Shown here: positions 48,995 through 63,880 of the stretch, piece after piece
Layout of the letters: each line of letters opens with the position of its first letter
Numbering within the stretch: position 1 is the stretch's first letter
Assembly (NCBI GenBank): GCA_022496805.1
Contig: CM040091.1
Location: 9,600,336-9,664,335, forward strand
Source: Pohlia nutans
Lineage: Eukaryota; Streptophyta; Bryopsida; Bryales; Mniaceae
DNA: 64,000 nucleotides
Direction: 5' to 3'
The notes under the pieces: generated by a model
Seen by the model: the letters and a program-made list of their open reading frames with translations, nothing else
Database searches by the model: none
What the model was told of the DNA's origin: nothing
Position numbers and translations under genes: made by a program

Positions 48995-49791
48995 ACATAG
49001 GATTTTTTGGTTGTAAGTTCGATCCAATTTTCAAGCCTTGTAAGATAAAGATTGCGGTGATTTTTTGATAGTAGACTACGTCACATCCCTTCAAATGGGT
49101 GTTTGAGCCTTTCAAGAGACAAGGTGAAAGTTCATGGTGAGTAAAAAATATCCTTGCAAAATAGACGGTAGAAGTCTACACTAAGCAAGAGGGACCTTGC
49201 AAAAGACATGGTGAAAGTTTGCAGTAGAAGTGTATGGTGAGTAAGGGGGACCCTAAGGGATGATGACCTTTAGGGGCCTTGCAAAAACAAAGTGGAATAA
49301 TCAATAGGTGTCTCATATGGCTATATGGACAGCTTGAGATAGCGTATTGTGAGAGGACCTTGTATAGTTTTGTAGTTTTGTTGTATTATGAAACTACACA
49401 ACTTTTTTTTACAATAATACAAAGACCCATATTCCTTTTTAATAATTTAATTCATTTTTTGGTGATGAAATTCACTCAAAAATCCATAATCACTCTATAC
49501 ATCTAAAGGTGATGAAACAACTTTGGTGCACCCCTCTTCGTCAAGAACTTTCTAACCATACTAAGAACATGGTCAGTGTATGCAACGTCGAGGAGATCTC
49601 AACATTACGTACAAACCAGCAAACTACTTTGCTTATTAATGTATAGATTATATAATTCTTGTATTGCATTTTTAAGAAAGTTAGACAAGGCACATTGTTT
49701 TTTTTATGCACGTATTGTTAATGTGTCCTTAACAAAAGGTAGAGCTCAAGAGTGAGCTACCAAGGAACACAAGGACTGCAAAAATGTGGAG

Positions 49792-50379
49792 GTTAGCTCC
49801 TAAATGTACCAGGGTGTCCCTAGAATCGACAATTTGAGAAAAATCATCATAAACTACTATTTAGAAGAATATTTTGAATTTGATATACAAATGAAAGTTC
49901 TAGATTTTGAATATTAGATTCCATATGTACAGTTCGATTCACTAATATTATCACCAATATTTATTTATAAAATTTGAAAGTTAAAATTAAAAATTCTTTC
50001 TAAATTTGATTACAAACAAAGTTTTAATATTTATTGAGTAAATTTTTTTGGAATAAATTTGAAATGAGATACTCTTAAACGTGGTGATTTTTTTAAATTT
50101 TTTCGTTTCTTAAATCGTTGACCTCATTTTTGCAAGGCCGCTTTTTAACTACATTCAATGCAATTTTGGCTTGGTCAACGACTTGACATACTTCTACATT
50201 TGTAGTTTTAGAAAAATATGTAATCAAGTATGACTAAATCCAACCGTCAGGTAGGAAAACAACTTGGTGAAGAATCTCCAAAAAATTAAATGACTTTCAT
50301 CCAAGCATTGATGAGAACGTGAGAAGGGTTTGAATCTGTTAGTCATTCACTTTCTGGACGCTCTGACGTTTAAGGTTTA
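49792..50379. repeat. TTAA-like MITE, decayed ends
   Basis: Left end TTAGCTCCTAAATGTACCAG, right end CTCTGACGTTTAAGGTTTA. The interior matches sequence near 15.6-15.9 and 57.0-57.6 kb. Confidence 0.5.
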
Positions 50380-51092
50380 GATTAGATTGAAGCACAAGGG
50401 ATGATTGCCGACAATGTCAAAGGAAACTAGAGGAAGAATCTTATGAAGAGCCACATCCATACCATTAATCAAGAAGTTTGTGAATTGACGTTTGAGTGTG
50501 AAGATTGTAATCTTTTTATAGGCTTAACATCCAAGACCATTACAAAATTTGAACTATCTTACTATGAGCCCAATAAATGGCACTCAGAAGTGGGCAGAAA
50601 TTGCGGCTTGGGAATTGTTGATTAAAAAAAAAGACAAATCGATTGCTATGAATTTACCACAAATAGTTATGACATCTTAATACAAACCCACCATCACAAA
50701 CATGATCAAAGTAAATTTCTTTTTGAGAAAACAAAGACAAACTCATTGCTAGTGTAAATAGTTATGACATCTTATTGTACGCTCAATACCATTACAAAGA
50801 TCAAAGTATCAAAAAGAATCGTTTGTTGAGAAAACGATGACAAACTCATTGCTAGTGCAAATGAGTTATTATATCTTATTATAGGCTCAATACCATTTCA
50901 AACATCAAAACTTGTATCAATGTGAATCACTTGTTAAGAAAACCAAAACAAACCCATTACTAGTACAAATGGGCGTTTGTATGGTACGGTTCACTAACTC
51001 CTCTTGGTTAACATTTTAGTGCACATTTGTACACTCAGAGCATTTTGTTTAAAAAGCTAACTTTCAAACCAATTTGAAAATTATGTAGCAAT

Positions 51093-51408
51093 AGAGTTAA
51101 CCAAAAAGTCAGTTCAAAGAGGAAATTTTTAGCAAACTCCTCTTGAACTCCTCTTGAACTCATATTGAAATATAAATAGACCAAAACTAAACTAGTTCAT
51201 TATGAGTAGGGAGACAATCTAAAGCAAGCCACTGTCATTATTCTCCACACCTCGCAATGACTCCCACACCTTCTACCAAACCTCCAAGCCCATGGCCCAC
51301 AATGGGACAATTTATGACACGACACTATTCAACCCAAATATAGTTCAAAAGAGAGGTTAGAAGTAGAGCAAAAAGGGAGGTTAGATGGGCTTCTTTTCGG
51401 TTAACTCT
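51093..51408. repeat. MITE, AAT/ATT-duplicating family, copy 4
   Basis: A 316-bp copy, AGAGTTAACCAAAAAG...CTTTTCGGTTAACTCT, with AAT on both sides (51090-51092, 51409-51411). Confidence 0.87.
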
Positions 51409-51557
51409 AATGATTCAATGAAAAATGAGTGAACCAACTTTTAGATTTATGTACACAGTCATTATTCCAAAAAAGAAAAAATTAGAATTTTAAATGATTT
51501 TATATTGAAGATTTTGAATATCAAAACTCCCAAAAACAACACACTTTAATTAGCCAT

Positions 51558-52096
51558 TTAACACGCCAGCGTCCATATTCTGAATGTTGGATGATTTTGA
51601 TGCGTCCCTTTACTACATACAGTCAGTGTCATTTTTCATCCATTCAAAATTCTCTTGATTCTTGTGCTAGTTGACTACCATTTGTACGGTATGGATCTTC
51701 AAAATAAGATAATGTGAATTTTTGAAAAATAACAAAAGTGGTTTATGTCAAGTTTCATTCTTAGTTCAAAAAGTGAAGCGTTAAACATGATTTTCTATAA
51801 TAAGTAGAATCAAATAATGGAAACCATACCATCTTGTAGTGTATATTATTCCAATTTCATTACAATATTTTTTTATTTTTCCGTGTTAATTTAGAATTTT
51901 AAATTGAATTTCAAGAGAAAAACTTGCAAAATTAATTTTTTAAATACTAATAATAAACATGATGAATCCAACCGTACAGATGTTATTTTCACATTGACAT
52001 TTACAACTTTGTTTTGTACATAATTATTTATTTTTCATCAAACATTTTGTAACGAATCCTTGAAAACAGTGTTGAATCGGGACATTAAAGGGTTAA
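51558..52096. repeat. TTAA-type MITE, ~540 bp
   Basis: TTAA on both sides; left end TTAACACGCCAGCGTCC, right end GGGACATTAAAGGGTTAA. Confidence 0.5.
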
Positions 52097-52721
52097 AACT
52101 TGAAACTTCAATCAATCCAAAAAAATTAGAAAAAATTAAAAGATATTCCTCTTCACGCATTAGAAATATTTATAAATCAAAAGTCCATTTGCAACCCTAA
52201 GTTTTCCTTCTCTTTTAGAATTATGCACTCGACAATGCACTAGTTAACCCTTTGTTTCATTCTCTATTAAAATATAATATTAAAATTTTAATTTTCTATC
52301 AAAAAAAATTCTCTATTATAAGCACGTACGGTCCATCCTACCATTTTAGATCAGACAAGAATATTTTTCTCTCTCTAAAAGGGATTTTTCGAATTCTCAA
52401 ATTCCTCAAAAGAATGCATAGAGACAAGAATTCTAGTGAATCATACCATATACAAACACCCAATCATCACATCCTATTATAGGCTCAATACCATTACAAA
52501 CACCCAGTCATTACATCTTATTATGGGCTCAGTCCCATTACAAACATTGAACTAGGAGTACTCTAAATTCCTCCTATAAACATCTTCAAGGCATATGCAT
52601 GGTGCGACCCTTACAAATACAATTTTTCCTTTCTACAAAATGGTTGGCCTTCATGCCCCCAATTCCGGAATTTTCAAGAGTTTTGAAAATAGCCCATAAG
52701 ACCTCTCTATACTCTAGAGCT

Positions 52722-55454
<2,733 letters not shown>

Positions 55455-55503
55455 CTTGATCGATCACCTGAGATCCCTTTTCGGGTTAATTAACAACGAT
55501 CAC

Positions 55504-55990
55504 TGCAAGTTCTAGAATCCTACATCGGAGAATGCAAACGAAGCAACGAAGTAGATCTGAATCGAGTTAGTCTAGTGCTTCCATGAAAAAGAACACCTGT
55601 CTGGACAGTCGATCACTGTGGTTGCAGTAAGTCAATTCAACATCCGACGATGTAACGAAAAAAAAGCATGTGTCACTGTAATCGATGCAAATTCTAGAAT
55701 CCTACATCAGAGAATGCAAACGAAGCAACGAAGTAGATCTGAATTGAGTTAGTCTAGTGCTTCCATGGAAAAGGGCACCTGTCCAGTGTAATTGCAGAAA
55801 GTCAATTCAACATCTGACGATGTAACGAAGAAAAAGCATGTGATCGATGCAAGTTCGGTAATCCTACGTCAGACAATGGAACGAAGCGAATGCGAACTCG
55901 CAATCGAATTAATCTAATGCTTCCATGCAAAAAGAACACTTGCCCAGTCACTGTAATTGCAGACAAGTTGAATTCGATGTTACGAAGAAA
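55504..55990. repeat. Tandem array upstream of the protease, unit ~160-180 bp
   Basis: Three units start near 55504, 55686 and 55848 with CAAGTTCTAGAATCCTAC or variants and contain AACGAAGCAACGAAGTAGAT. The first lies about 50 bp from the protease start codon. Confidence 0.8.
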
Positions 55991-56059
55991 AAGCATGTTA
56001 CTAGGCATCGATCCCAATTGAAGCAAGTTAGCACAAAGGACACCAACTACATCAATCGC

Positions 56060-56560
56060 AGAAAGGTGCTGCGATGAACAATTAGAACACCAAGTATTGA
56101 TCTTAATTAAAGCAAGCTAGCTAGTGCAAGGAACACAAAGATCACTAGAGCCAAGCTGGTTCAACGAACACAAAGAACACGAATTGTGTCGATCCAAGCT
56201 AGCTAGTGCAACAAAAAAAAAGAACAGTCACCAAGTATCTCAATTCAAGCTGCAAGCTGCTGCAAAAAACCTAAAGAACACCAGGTATCTCAATTCAAGC
56301 AACCTGGTGCAACAAACAAAAAGAATGCCAAGTATCTCAATTCAAGCAAGCTGGTGCAACAAACAAAAAGAACTCCAAGTATCTCAATTCAAGCAAGCTG
56401 GCGCAACTTACCAAAAGCATAGAGAGTATCTCAGACTATGCAACTCTCGAAAAGAATGCTTAATCGAAGCTTGCAAGCTACTGCAACGAACAAAAAGAAC
56501 GGGTGCACAGCAAGCTAATTCAACATCATGGAACAATGCAACGAAGAAAAAGAGCACCAT
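56060..56560. repeat. Tandem array, unit ~50-60 bp
   Basis: About seven diverged units of the form AAGTATCTCAATTCAAGC + AAGCTGGTGCAACAAACAAAAAGAA (written in two parts). The 186-codon frame across it is a product of the repeat: low-complexity Gln/Lys-rich, with no domain. Confidence 0.8.
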
Positions 56561-57772
56561 GTACCTACTAGAAGAGGAACATGGAACGTACCGGAACCAG
56601 TCGAAGAGGGCAGAAGAAAAGTGGAGAGATCCAGGTTCTTGTTACCAATTTATGCTATCCAGGAGTAAGGATAACAGAACCTGAAATCCTTAACTGCAGT
56701 TCGGCATTTCCGAATGCTTTTTTTTGTGCCTTTATTCCTCGAAATGCCATTTACAAGAGTCACATATTGTTCGGCGTGCACTTCTACTTGGGCGGCATGT
56801 ATTTAAGTGTAAGTACATGTTGGACTCCATCCAAAACATCTAGAACGGGACAACTACTAGTTTCCCCTTTGTGTCTCTAGTAAGACCTTTTTTTCCTCAC
56901 CATAGACTTTCACCGTGTCTCTTGCGAAGTTCCTTTTTCTCACCACGGACTTTCACTATGTCTCTTGCAGGACCCATATATCATTTGATATTCATATTGT
57001 ATAGCTTTCATACATAAAGTTTATCCATACAGTTAGATTTATGCTTGCTATCATCAATATTTTGTGTAAATTTGAAACATAACTTTCAAAGTTCTTTTGT
57101 AAATCGATTACGAATAAGATATTGACAATGTGTAGATGAAATTTGTTGTGATGGTTTGAAATGAAATACAAGGGTTATGGAAGGTAGTTACACCAACTCG
57201 AGGAGGTCACTAGCATGTATCTACTGTAACTACGTGTGTTAAGAAGGTATTTTAATGGAGGCTATCACATAAATGGAAAATTTGGGATATATTCTAGAAC
57301 ATTCTAGGTATATATCAAATATATTCTCAAATTATTCCTTACTTGAATTTAAAGTGTCTTGTACTACATGGAAATTTTTATAATTAGGTAGAATTTTTCC
57401 CTCCAATGAATAAAAAGGACCCTATAGTAAGTATAGTTTGAGTCACATGGTTTTTTACTTTTTGAATAGTGACCTCCCCAAGTACACCATAATGGTTTTT
57501 AGAGATTTTTTGGTTGATTAATTTTATAAGTTGATTTTTTCAAGAGCACCTTTTAACTAAGATCTTAGGAATTTTTTGTGAATCACTACAATATGAAATG
57601 AGGCATAAAAATTTAAAAAATCATCCCCTTTCAATTCTTCTCACATGCATGAACTCAAGTTGATTCTCACAAAATCTATAGTAAAAAATCCACATTGCAA
57701 AAAGTAAATGACGGATGAGAAAATAGAGTTTGATTCTATGAATGTTAGGAGTTAATATAATTACTACCTTCC

Positions 57773-58305
57773 TTAACCCTTAAGTGACTAAACGACCATT
57801 TTATAGTCATTTTCCTTTAATTGCATGTTGCCTAAGATGAAAAGAAATTATAAAAAATATAAATATTTTCAAATAGGAAATCGAGTCTACTTTTCAACCC
57901 AATTTGAATCATGTCAATCCAAGTTAAATTCTACCGAGGAGAATTTTTCAAAAACAAACACTTCTACATTGACTAGTTTTACAAAATTTATTATTTGGAG
58001 AAAGCAATGATGTTTTCTCCCTTGAATTTATAAAAAGAAATAGAAATAATGTCTAGTTTTAACCAATCATACCAAATTTCAAATTCTAAAATTAGAATTT
58101 GTAGTTCTGATAAAATTTTGAAGTTAATGCTTCTAAATTCATTACATAATGATTTATACTATTTTTGGAGATTTAACTCTAGTGATAGTTTTAAAACATC
58201 ATGATTTTGATTTTCTCTATTAAACCAAACTTCATCGAAAATAAAGTGTTCACATATTATAACACATTTATGTTTTGTCCAATACCCCTCCATCATTTAG
58301 GAGAC
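57773..58305. repeat. TTAA-type MITE, 'AATGACGG' subfamily
   Basis: Left end TTAACCCTTAAGTGAC; the right end near CCTCCATCATTTAGGAG is decayed. Homologous, inverted, to 13944-14491. Confidence 0.6.
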
Positions 58306-58676
58306 AATAGTAGGATGATAATAACCCATTTAACAAAAACTACCACACCCATTATCTTGTTTACTCTAAGAGCCACAATTAGTCTAAGTTTTTCTTACAA
58401 ATTGTTAGGCTAATTCTAATTTGTAGTATCCAAATTGGTTCAAGAATATAATAATAAAATATTGTTATTTCATTTCATTTTCAAATAGATTAAAAAAAAA
58501 GTAATATCACATTATTTTATTCATATTTGACATGATAAATTCATAGTAACTTGAATAACAAAAAATTTAGTATTGACCACATAAAACCTACATTACCACA
58601 ATTACTATAAGTTGCATCAATTATTTCAACTCAGAATTTCTTCTAATTCCACAATTAGTTCGAGTTCTAGATATTA

Positions 58677-59154
58677 GGGGCGGTTTACACTACGGACCAT
58701 GAAGATTGACCAAGAGAATTAAAATCATTTCATGGTCACAGCTCTTGGTTTAGAGCTGTGACCATGGAAAATCAGAAATAATTTTTTAAATGTCTTGGTC
58801 ACTTTTCATAGTGTAAAGTGGATTTGGACCGGGATGACTTTGGGTTGAATTTTTTTAGTAAAATCATCAAAATAATCGAATTTCGGCCAATCACTGGTTT
58901 TCTGCCCAACAGTCCTGTTGATTTCCGTTGAGTTGACCTATTTGCCTCAACTCGACGGAAAATCCGTTGAACCACGAAACATTATCCACTCGGCAAAAAA
59001 TAGCATATTTAGGTAACCTCAAACTTTGCGATCAATCTCCTTTTTTTAAGGTAGTGTAAAGCGAAGTCGGACTAGAACGACTTTCTTAGCCTATCACAGA
59101 TTTTAGAGGGTTGTGGTCAATCTCCGTGGTCCATAGTGTAAACCGCCCCGCCCC
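58677..59154. repeat. MITE with TTA duplication (PIF/Harbinger-like)
   Basis: A 478-bp element with ends GGGGCGGTTTACACTA and TAGTGTAAACCGCCCC (the latter followed by GCCCC), flanked by TTA at 58674-58676 and 59155-59157. The TTA target fits PIF/Harbinger; the assignment is inferred. Confidence 0.7.
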
Positions 59155-59704
59155 TTAGTCTGAGTCGAAGTAAACAAGATAATCAGGGTTTAGTGTTCTT
59201 ACAATTATAAAGTTTTTCTACGGCTAAAGAATAAGCATGTTCTTGGACCATCATATAAACATAAATAAAGTCAAAATTTAATTGATGCCAGCTATGCTGT
59301 ACACATTCACTCGCATCACATAATAAAATGCTCCCTGAACCGTGTGAGATGGTCACCCATCACACGGCTCTCTAAGCCACTACACGGCAATAGGTAATAC
59401 AACGGTGACAGGAGCGACACCTACCGCCGCGTCCGAGGCCTACAACGGCTACCCCACCAGCCGAAGTTTGAATATCGTCGACATCCGATCGAAGAGTAAA
59501 ACTGAAGCTTCATCACCGACATCATCGCTCTGACACTCATCTTTCAAAGATTTCGAAGCAACGATTACAACCGTTGCGCGTTTCTGCAAATCGCACCGTG
59601 TCGGTGAAATTGCGCCTGATTTTTTTTGTCCCTTTTGTGGCACAAGCAATCCGATGGTGTATGCTGGGATTAGGGTTTGACGGAGCCACTGCCTGCTGAG
59701 AGAG

Positions 59705-62700
59705 ATGGGAGGGGGAAGTACTGCTGGACCGGAAAGCTCTGGGCCCTTAAGTGGGAGGAGAAAATTGCGTGTTCAACGAGGAATGAGTTCGCGAGCAGGT
59801 GCAAGTGGCGCCGAGACTCCTGTTATCAATCTTGTTTCTTCTGGAGACGAAGGCTCTGGCGACGACGCAGGTAGGCTGGAATTTTCGCGACCTAGAAAAC
59901 GTGACAAGATTGTGAGAGAAGAAAAAGAACTGGAAATTGTGCTGAATTTGAGTAGAAGTTGGATATCTTTTAAGCAGTGTGATTTTTGGGAGTCTGCTGA
60001 AATTGTGACCTAGATTGGCGACTTAGGAAAAGAGTGACAAGATCGTGAGGTACTCGGAAATTCAGGAGAGAAGAAAAAGAACTGGAAATTGCTCAATGTA
60101 TGCTGAACTTGAAAGTTGGAATGTAACATAGAGGATACTCTTTCTGTCATTTTAATATGCATTTTAACCAATATGTAGGAGTGTGCTTTCGTTGGGAGAT
60201 TACTCAATAGAAGCTCATTTTGGATACTCCAAGAGCCAAACTCTCTTGATATTAATTTTTTCTCACTCAATGTATGAATTCCTTGTGTAACCATTCAAAG
60301 TGGGAGGTTGTAGTGATATAAGTGATAGTAGATGATTCCATATCTATTCAATGATAGAAATTTCACTAGGTATTGGTTACACCACTTGGTAATAAATCCA
60401 AGCAAGTGCACACAGGTTGTAGACCACTATTGAAGGGACAGTAGGCAACTTCATTTTCCTTTCAAAGATTACCAAAGTGGCCAAGTCAAAGTTATAGCAC
60501 TTGCTAATTGAAGTTCAACTAAGTATATGAATAGATGAGCTGGTGTTGGTGAGGTTAGTGTAGGAGACGGGATTAGGTCCTTAACCCTAAGCGTCTAAAA
60601 CGCCCAAAACGCCATTACTAGAAAATCCATTTTTTTTTGTTAATTCGGTCACGTTGATGTGGTTCACTTTTTTGTTGATTTGAACAACAATATGTTGATT
60701 TGGACAAAAACGCAACCAAATCAAAAAAAAGTGAACCAGATCAACGCGACCGAAACAACAGAAAAGTTGGATTTTTGAGTAGTGCGCTCAATATGGCGAT
60801 CTGCATCACTGAACTTTTGCAACGGTGGCATTTTCTCATTTCACCTCGGTTTTCTGATTGCAATACATCATTTTAAAGCTCTTGTTCTACACTACAAGAT
60901 CGACAGTGTCAATCGTGTCAAAATGATGTCATTTTCACACGAACAGATGAATTGCAGCAGGGGTCCAATTTTCCTACACTACAGAAAATACACAGTGGAC
61001 GCTTAGGGGTCTGCTTTGTGGGATGTGTTTGCAGGAGGTTCGCACGTTAACCATGATGACGGGATGGCTTCGACCAGGACTCAACAAGGGTTGCCCAACA
61101 CCCCGGGAGTGAGGCGCTCAGGGAACCAAGCAGACCTTACCCCTAACTTTCGCTCGGCAGCAGCTATGGCGGGGTGGGATGACGAGGCTTTGCTGATGGC
61201 AGCAATTGGGAGAGGCACACCCGAAGCTCCGTCATGTACAAATTCGTGTGAGGGTTGTCCTCAATGCCGTGATCGCAAACGAGCCACTCGTACTCCTGGG
61301 CAAGCTGCTACTCCACTCAGTGCGGGACGAAGGTAATCTTCCTGCTGAAGAATTCCATCTGTTTAGTCCAACGTCAGTTTTGCAATTTGCGTAGATAAAA
61401 TTAATGTGGAGGCATGCCATGTGCTCTAACAGAAAATTTCAGAGCAGTATGACCCAGTATGTTTTTCTAATTTTAGCCAAATTGCTAAATAAGATTGGGC
61501 TGGCTAATTGATACAAAGGATTTTTGTTATTAACCCCTAAAAGACCATAAGGCCACCAGGTGGCTCCTGATTTTTTTCGATAATTTTGAATAGATTTTAT
61601 GTAGATTCTTTTTTGTTAAAAATTTTCTTTGAAAAATATTCAACATATGTAATATTCTTCACTAGTTCTGGTGATATAAAATTTGGTACCATTCAAATTA
61701 TAATTTTCACAATATGATCGATTAAACTTGTCATTTTAAAACCATGAATCCTTGGTCCATTAGGGGTTAAAAAAAAAGGGAATAGAGTTATCTGCAAAGT
61801 CCTTCAAAGTTTGAAGGAGATACCTAGAATTTTGCTACTATATAATTTTATTTGGTTACTCCAAATAGTTAAAAGGTATGAAAGAGCTTGGTGGTTTACA
61901 ATTATTAGGTGTGTAAGAGCTTGGTGGTCTTCAAAGTCATGTGAAACTTTTTTGGGCACCAAAAGAGGAGCTCAAAAAAGTTTCATATGACTTCGAAAAC
62001 CACCAAGCTCTTACATATGTAATAATTGTAGACCACCAAGCTCTTCCTTTTTTTTTAACTCTTTGGGGATACCAAATAAGACTATATCAAAACAAAATTC
62101 TAGGTATCTCTTTCAAAGTTTGAAGGACTTTGCAGATTACTCTAATAATAGCCAGATTTCCTACATGGAGTCAATATGTGTAGCCTCTTTAAACCTAGGT
62201 ATCACCGAGGTATTGCCTAAGTAGCACATATGTATTACCCTGATATTACCTATATATTAATATGAAAAGAGTATCCAAGGAGCCTAGATTGCTCTTCAAG
62301 CCATGGAAAAGTAGCAAAAATGCTAAACTGTCTCCTGACCAAAAAACATCACTGGTATGACCTTTTGTGAGTGTATTACTCAACCACGGCAGGTGTGTTT
62401 GGTAGGCATAGGAGAGTACGCCGAGTGAATGAGGAGCCTTTGGTTCCTATTCCTATGGCAGTTTTTGGTGACGAGGGTGACAAACGTGGGGAGCCTGCCA
62501 GAGAAGCGGAAGGTATTGTTTTATCGATTACATTCTTTCGTCAGCTAACCATTTAGCAGCAGATTCTTGGTGTCTTCTTGAATGTGACGGTAATTGGAGT
62601 AGGAATCTCAAATTATGGAAGTTGAGTGCTTGTCATTTTTCAAACGGCCTTTTATAGTCTCTGATCCTTCTTGACTTAATTTGTAGGTTCGCATCAGCAG

Positions 62701-63880
62701 CCTTCTGAAGGTAAAGAGAACAAGGACACTAAGGCTCGTGCAATAACTGCGAGCGTGAAAGCAGAAGCTGCAGAAGGCAACGCTGTAAAGAATGATTCTC
62801 TTCAGCTGGATAAGTTGAGAGAGGAACTCACATGCGTGGTAAGTAATTTCTAGTTAGGTCTCACGAGATTTTTTGGTTACGATTTTCATGTTCCGCTTTT
62901 TCATGTAGCAACTTTTACCAGTATTCCTAATACATCTCCCCGTGCAATAGTAGTTCTTGCAGTCTGCACTAGTTTGAGCTAAGCACATTAGTTTGAATCT
63001 TATTAATTCTAGCTGAAATCAGTTTCTGTGCAGATGTTCTGTTTGTCAAAGGAAATTACTGCTCAGATTTCTTTTTAACTACATTTTCTTAACCTTGATA
63101 ATATTGTACCACTCCCTAATTACAGAATCCCGCTTGTACTCCCATCTCTCAGGATTATATTGACTTGAAGCTGTGTTTCATTGTAGGTGTGTTTGGACAT
63201 ATGCTTTGAGCCCTCCACTACCACTTGCGGTCACAGGTATGCTACTCAAAGCCTCCTTTAAAACTCATGTAGGCTGTTCTGGCGCTCAGAATAGCCCTTG
63301 TCAATGAAAGGGGTTGGTATAAGTGCATGACTCCAATGCAGGTCCTTTAAACAAAACTTCAACTCTTATGATCGAATTCCTTGCGTTTCTAACCCGTAAA
63401 CGTCCCAGCATCCAGAAAGTGGATCACGAACAGTTTCAAAGCCTTGTAACTTTCTCATACAACCTCGGATGATTTTCATCCAAGTCACCTTTGAAAGCCT
63501 ATTAAATTCTCTATCAATTACAATAGATCTCTTGTGATGGGGAGTTGTTGATAATATTGGAGAGGCCTCCAATTACAAGTATGTCAAATTTGTTTGGTAG
63601 ATTTTATGCTTGCAATGGTCTTCTCATGTACACCTCATGTACATCTGAGCCATGCTAATATCTACTTTTGAGGCTAGAATCTACTTCTGTTCAAAGGGTT
63701 GGTACGTTTAAGGGCTAATACCTTCATCGTCGCATCCAGCAGATATGATTGATCAATTTTGGGCTCATGGGACAGTCACACTGACTAGAAATGATACTAC
63801 TTCAGCTTTTGCAGAGGTTGCTTGCAATCAGTTTACATAAAATGTGGAATGCGCTGCCCCAAATGTAGACAAGAGTTGAG
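59705..63880 (+). CDS. RING-finger E3 ubiquitin ligase, 5' part (partial)
   Basis: Six exons of a C3HC4 RING protein that continues past the window: 59705-59870, 61035-61332, 62406-62512, 62687-62838, 63187-63236, 63806-63880; 282 codons plus two bases, all phases consistent. The N-terminus is Gly/Ser/Arg-rich and holds INLVSSGDEGSGDD (41-54). Exon 2 has a cysteine cluster (C123, C127, C130, C133) before a basic stretch RDRKRATRTPG. Exon 4 is charged and ends DKLREELTC. The RING is C240-C243-C255-H257-C260-C263-C275-C278, reading CVVCLDICFEPSTTTCGHSF then CRGCLQ and CPKCRQE; it fits the plant 'FEPSTTTCGHSFC' RING type. The likely role is E2 binding and ubiquitin transfer in the nucleus; the substrate is unknown. 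In exon 3 the acceptor at 62405 is used because the one at 62391 would run into a stop. Introns 1, 2 and 5 contain MITEs. Confidence 0.88.
60591..61013. repeat. TTAA-type MITE with nested CACTA element
   Basis: An 'AAGCGTCTAAAACG' copy (left TTAACCCTAAGCGTC; right GACGCTTAGGGGTCTG with decayed TTAA) in intron 1 of the RING gene, split by the insertion at 60613-60784. Confidence 0.8.
60613..60784. repeat. CACTA-type MITE nested in a TTAA-type MITE
   Basis: Ends CATTACTAGAAAATCC and GGATTTTTGAGTAGTG (reverse complement starts CACTACTCAAAAATCC), flanked by CGC on both sides (60610-60612, 60785-60787). Confidence 0.75.
61530..61770. repeat. TTAA-type MITE, 'AAAGGACCAAGG' subfamily
   Basis: A 241-bp copy with TTAA on both sides; ends CCCCTAAAAGACC and GGTCCATTAGGGG. 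It lies in RING intron 2. Confidence 0.85.
61784..62143. repeat. Nearly complete palindrome, AAT-duplicating
   Basis: A 360-bp foldback, AGAGTTATCTGCAAAGTCC...GGACTTTGCAGATTACTCT, with arms of about 175 bp, flanked by AAT on both sides. The terminal bases and target match the 310-325-bp AAT/ATT family, suggesting the same transposase source. Confidence 0.85.
63389..63719. repeat. TTAA-type MITE, 'ACGTCCCAGC' subfamily
   Basis: A 331-bp copy in RING intron 5; ends CTAACCCGTAAACGTCCCAG and GGTACGTTTAAGGGCTAA. It is the uninterrupted relative of 20612-21926. Confidence 0.8.

Larger units (their letters stand above)
47452..52721. other. Intergenic repeats
   Basis: This holds the 3' flank of the envelope gene, a pyrimidine-rich stretch of TCTTTTCCTACTCTC-like repeats (48160-48390), and the elements at 48451, 49792, 51093 and 51558. 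Around 50640-50970 a unit of about 110 bp (CTCATTGCTAGTGCAAAT...CTTATTATAGGCTCAATACC) is repeated three to four times; pieces recur at 52450-52555. I found no supported gene. Confidence 0.55.
55455..59704. other. Intergenic region with tandem arrays and MITEs
   Basis: This is the 5' region of the protease (two tandem arrays, listed separately), then AT-rich repeat sequence with fragments related to 15.6 and 49.9 kb, the elements at 57773 and 58677, and the upstream region of the RING gene. I see no supported gene. Confidence 0.5.
61475..62360. repeat. Host repeat R, copy 2 (empty-site copy)
   Basis: The sequence GGGCTGGCTAATTGATACAA, the ATTTCCTACATGGAGT segment and the GTAGCCTCTTTAAACC segment match a repeat in the DGAT2 intron (about 41900-42620). 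Here R is broken by a TTAA-type MITE (61530) and a foldback (61784) but lacks the two elements that interrupt the DGAT2 copy. A third fragment of R lies near 18325-18400. Confidence 0.8.

Noticed and set aside
56124..56684. Open frame of 186 codons, Gln/Lys/Asn-rich
   Set aside because: It runs across a ~50-60-bp tandem array; the repeating peptide is low complexity and there is no sign of splicing to other exons.
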